From positions 1,488,001-1,552,000 of the forward strand of contig CP053153.1 in the NCBI GenBank assembly GCA_014607495.2: a stretch of 64,000 bases of DNA, given 5' to 3'. The notes beneath the pieces were generated by a model. The model was not told the DNA's origin. It made no database searches and saw nothing but the letters and a program-made list of their open reading frames with translations. The DNA comes from Carposina sasakii (taxonomy: Eukaryota; Arthropoda; Insecta; Lepidoptera; Carposinidae). The position numbers and the translations under genes were made by a program. Positions 62,241-64,000 of the stretch are shown here, in pieces. Each line of letters begins with the position of its first letter. Within the stretch, counting starts at the first letter, position 1.

Positions 62241-63442
62241 TTTTTTTTTTTTTCTTAGTTCATCCCGAAGGAAAGGCAAGGGGAACTAAGCCCTTACAGC
62301 CTAATTATTGTCTAGTAAAATGAATTCTGAATTTATGATGGATGATAATGATGATGAATGGAAACGTCGGAAAAATCCTCAAGAACGAGTTTAAAATACA
62401 ACTTACATGAGCACATGAAAAGATCGTATTCCGACTAAAGTTTTACTCAGCTTACCTGCATATATAAAACCATGCACACGCATTAGATTCACATAACAAG
62501 TAAAGAAAATATTACTTATCTATCAGAAAACATCACTTTACGGACACATGCAAGCCATTTACAAATAAATTTTGATTTTCACAAGAATATTACACCCGCT
62601 CCCTTCCAGCTTTTCCCGTCGAATCCCTACTGGGTGACTGCTTATCGCGCTATAGATTCTGAGTTCAAAAACCCCACTAGATGTAAACGTTTCCGATTCA
62701 TGGATGTATCTATATTTTTTTGCGTAGTTTCGGCCATAGAAACCTTAGAGTACCAACTCTACCAATTATATGAAACAATTGATGTTTTTGTCCTTTTTCA
62801 GAATTAGACCAAAAATAACGTCACCCCTTTAATTTATTTCGTTAACAATATCATATTTTAATAGACAGTGACTCACGCTTGACTGACTCTTGACTTTACT
62901 GTTCCGTAATTTCTTATGTATATAGAGACATTTTTGCAATATTTGTTTTATTTTTGGACTGTTGTCAGCACGGGAGGCGCTGCTGCCCACCTCCCGGAAA
63001 TCAGTTCTACATATAGATAATTAAGATCACTGTAATATCTTCAATTGAATGGTATTACTCAACAAAGTGCATGCAATGGAACGCAATGACAAAGGCGTGC
63101 TCGTCCAAGTCGCTGCACGGTTCAATAGCTGTTGCGGTTGATCGAACTCCGTGACTTAGCACGATATATTGCTTATTTGTGAATATACTCGTAGTGTCAC
63201 AAATGTCAGCCCCCTCGTAACAAGTAGTTCAAGGCTCAGTTATCATATTAAGCTGTACCTTATTTTATTTTTAAATAAAAAATAGTACGAAAGAACGATT
63301 TTTGATTTTTTAATAGGCACATACATACCTTACAAGTACGAGTGTGTTAATATTAATTACTCACTGCTTATTAGTCACTGCTTATTCGAAATTGTGATTT
63401 CTATCTAAAAAAAACGTTATATAGTACTAATGTGTATATATA
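62241..63442. other. Mostly unassigned; SINE E scrap at 62958-63003
   Basis: TGTTGTCAGCACGGGAGGCG then CTGCTGCCCACCTCCCGGAA is a 45-bp piece of SINE E in minus orientation. GTCCAAGTCGCTGCACGGTT then CAATAGCTGTTGCGGTTGAT near 63100 has repeat-like character but no second copy here. No gene is evident. Confidence 0.45.
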
Positions 63443-63931
63443 CAGAGTGTGGGTGACAGCCAGGCAAATACTGTAATGCTGAACAAGTACCATTGTGTTA
63501 AGTTATACGACAGTGTTATTACTCACAGGAAATGTATTTTGGATTTGATTTTCAGTAATCTTTGCTCTCCGCGCCAATTGTATTGGGAAAGATCCTGTAA
63601 CTAAGTAAATGGGCTTATTGGTAGTAATTGTGACACATTGCTGTTTTTTGGAATCACCTGTGATTCTCCATTAGGTTTGATCAGTTATTTGAAATTTTTT
63701 GAGGGCCACTTTTTTTTTGAAAATCATCTTTTGGTAAAATTTTATTTTTAAGTCATTCTATCACAATTCATTCATCCAAGGCCTACTAAAACGAACAAAT
63801 TTTTTTTACCGAAAATATGAAAAATAAGACGGAAAATTTTGGAATTTTCTGCGAAAATTTTCAGCGTTTTCCGCCTCAGAATCATGGTCTGAAGTCACCA
63901 TATCAATATTTGCCTGGTCACAAATACCCTG
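63443..63931. mobile_element. MITE family H, complete copy (opposite orientation)
   Basis: Starts CAGAGTGTGGGTGACAGCCA then GGCAAATACT, and ends ATATTTGCCTGGTCACAAAT then ACCCTG, each next to TA. Contains the complement of GGCGGAAAACGCTGAAAATT, and CCATTGTGTTAAGTTATACG. Relative to 7014-7485 it is inverted and about the same length. Confidence 0.82.
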
Positions 63932-64000
63932 TATTGTATAGGTATTTCTGTAAAAGCTACATGGTTTAGTACCTATCTGTAACTTCCAAAGATTGTATTA

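Overview
The window looks like a piece of a lepidopteran (moth or butterfly) nuclear genome. It is AT-rich, has no bacterial-style gene packing, and is crowded with short transposon families whose termini are typical of that order: Helitron ends of the type GTCCACTAG|T with TACTAATATTATAA starts, SINE tails ending in GTATGTATGTAT, and a 3' tail GGAGGCCTACGTCCAGCAGT. The species cannot be named from sequence alone. No host protein-coding gene, rRNA gene or intact tRNA gene could be recognised on either strand. The open frames of 60-170 codons are mostly chance frames or run through repeats. The exceptions are remnants of retrotransposon proteins and one unidentified 89-codon open span at 4546-4815. 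The window is best read as intergenic or large-intron DNA.

Layout. 1-6900: two copies of a segment of over 2.2 kb in direct orientation, with a broken Ty3/gypsy retrotransposon fragment (2253-3345) and about 1.1 kb of unassigned DNA between them. 7000-17500: MITEs (families H, B, D and A, and a CpG-rich palindrome), SINEs (families E, F, G) and LINE 3' ends. 17500-18050: a Helitron interrupted by MITE C. 18000-28100: mostly unassigned AT-rich DNA with scattered elements and a CpG-rich patch near 24.2 kb. 28200-29290: a nest in which MITE C sits in MITE B, and MITE D and a retrotransposed piece sit inside MITE C. 31296-32389: two Helitrons head to head, one carrying a minisatellite of about 127 bp. 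34-36 kb: C-terminal remnants of two non-LTR retrotransposons. 39001-39480: a 241-bp tandem duplication with one mismatch. 42-50 kb: tRNA-derived SINE S, SINEs E, F and G, and structured repeat W. 51.4-56 kb: a MITE with a 9-bp target duplication, a second minisatellite Helitron, an inverted copy of repeat L and another Helitron. 56-64 kb: A/E/S/H elements, including a SINE split by a rearranged MITE.

How the parts relate. There is no operon or pathway here; the relationships are between transposons. SINE E shares its 3' tail and its GAT/GAA microsatellite end with the non-LTR retrotransposon remnant at 34.05-34.39 kb, so that LINE family probably mobilised it. The non-autonomous Helitrons and MITEs would depend on transposases not encoded here. 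Several insertions lie inside other repeats whose empty versions also occur in the window, which lets target-site duplications be read directly. The family letters (A, B, C ...) are labels made for this report, not published names. All copies were matched by eye, so boundaries can be off by several bases unless a duplication is quoted.
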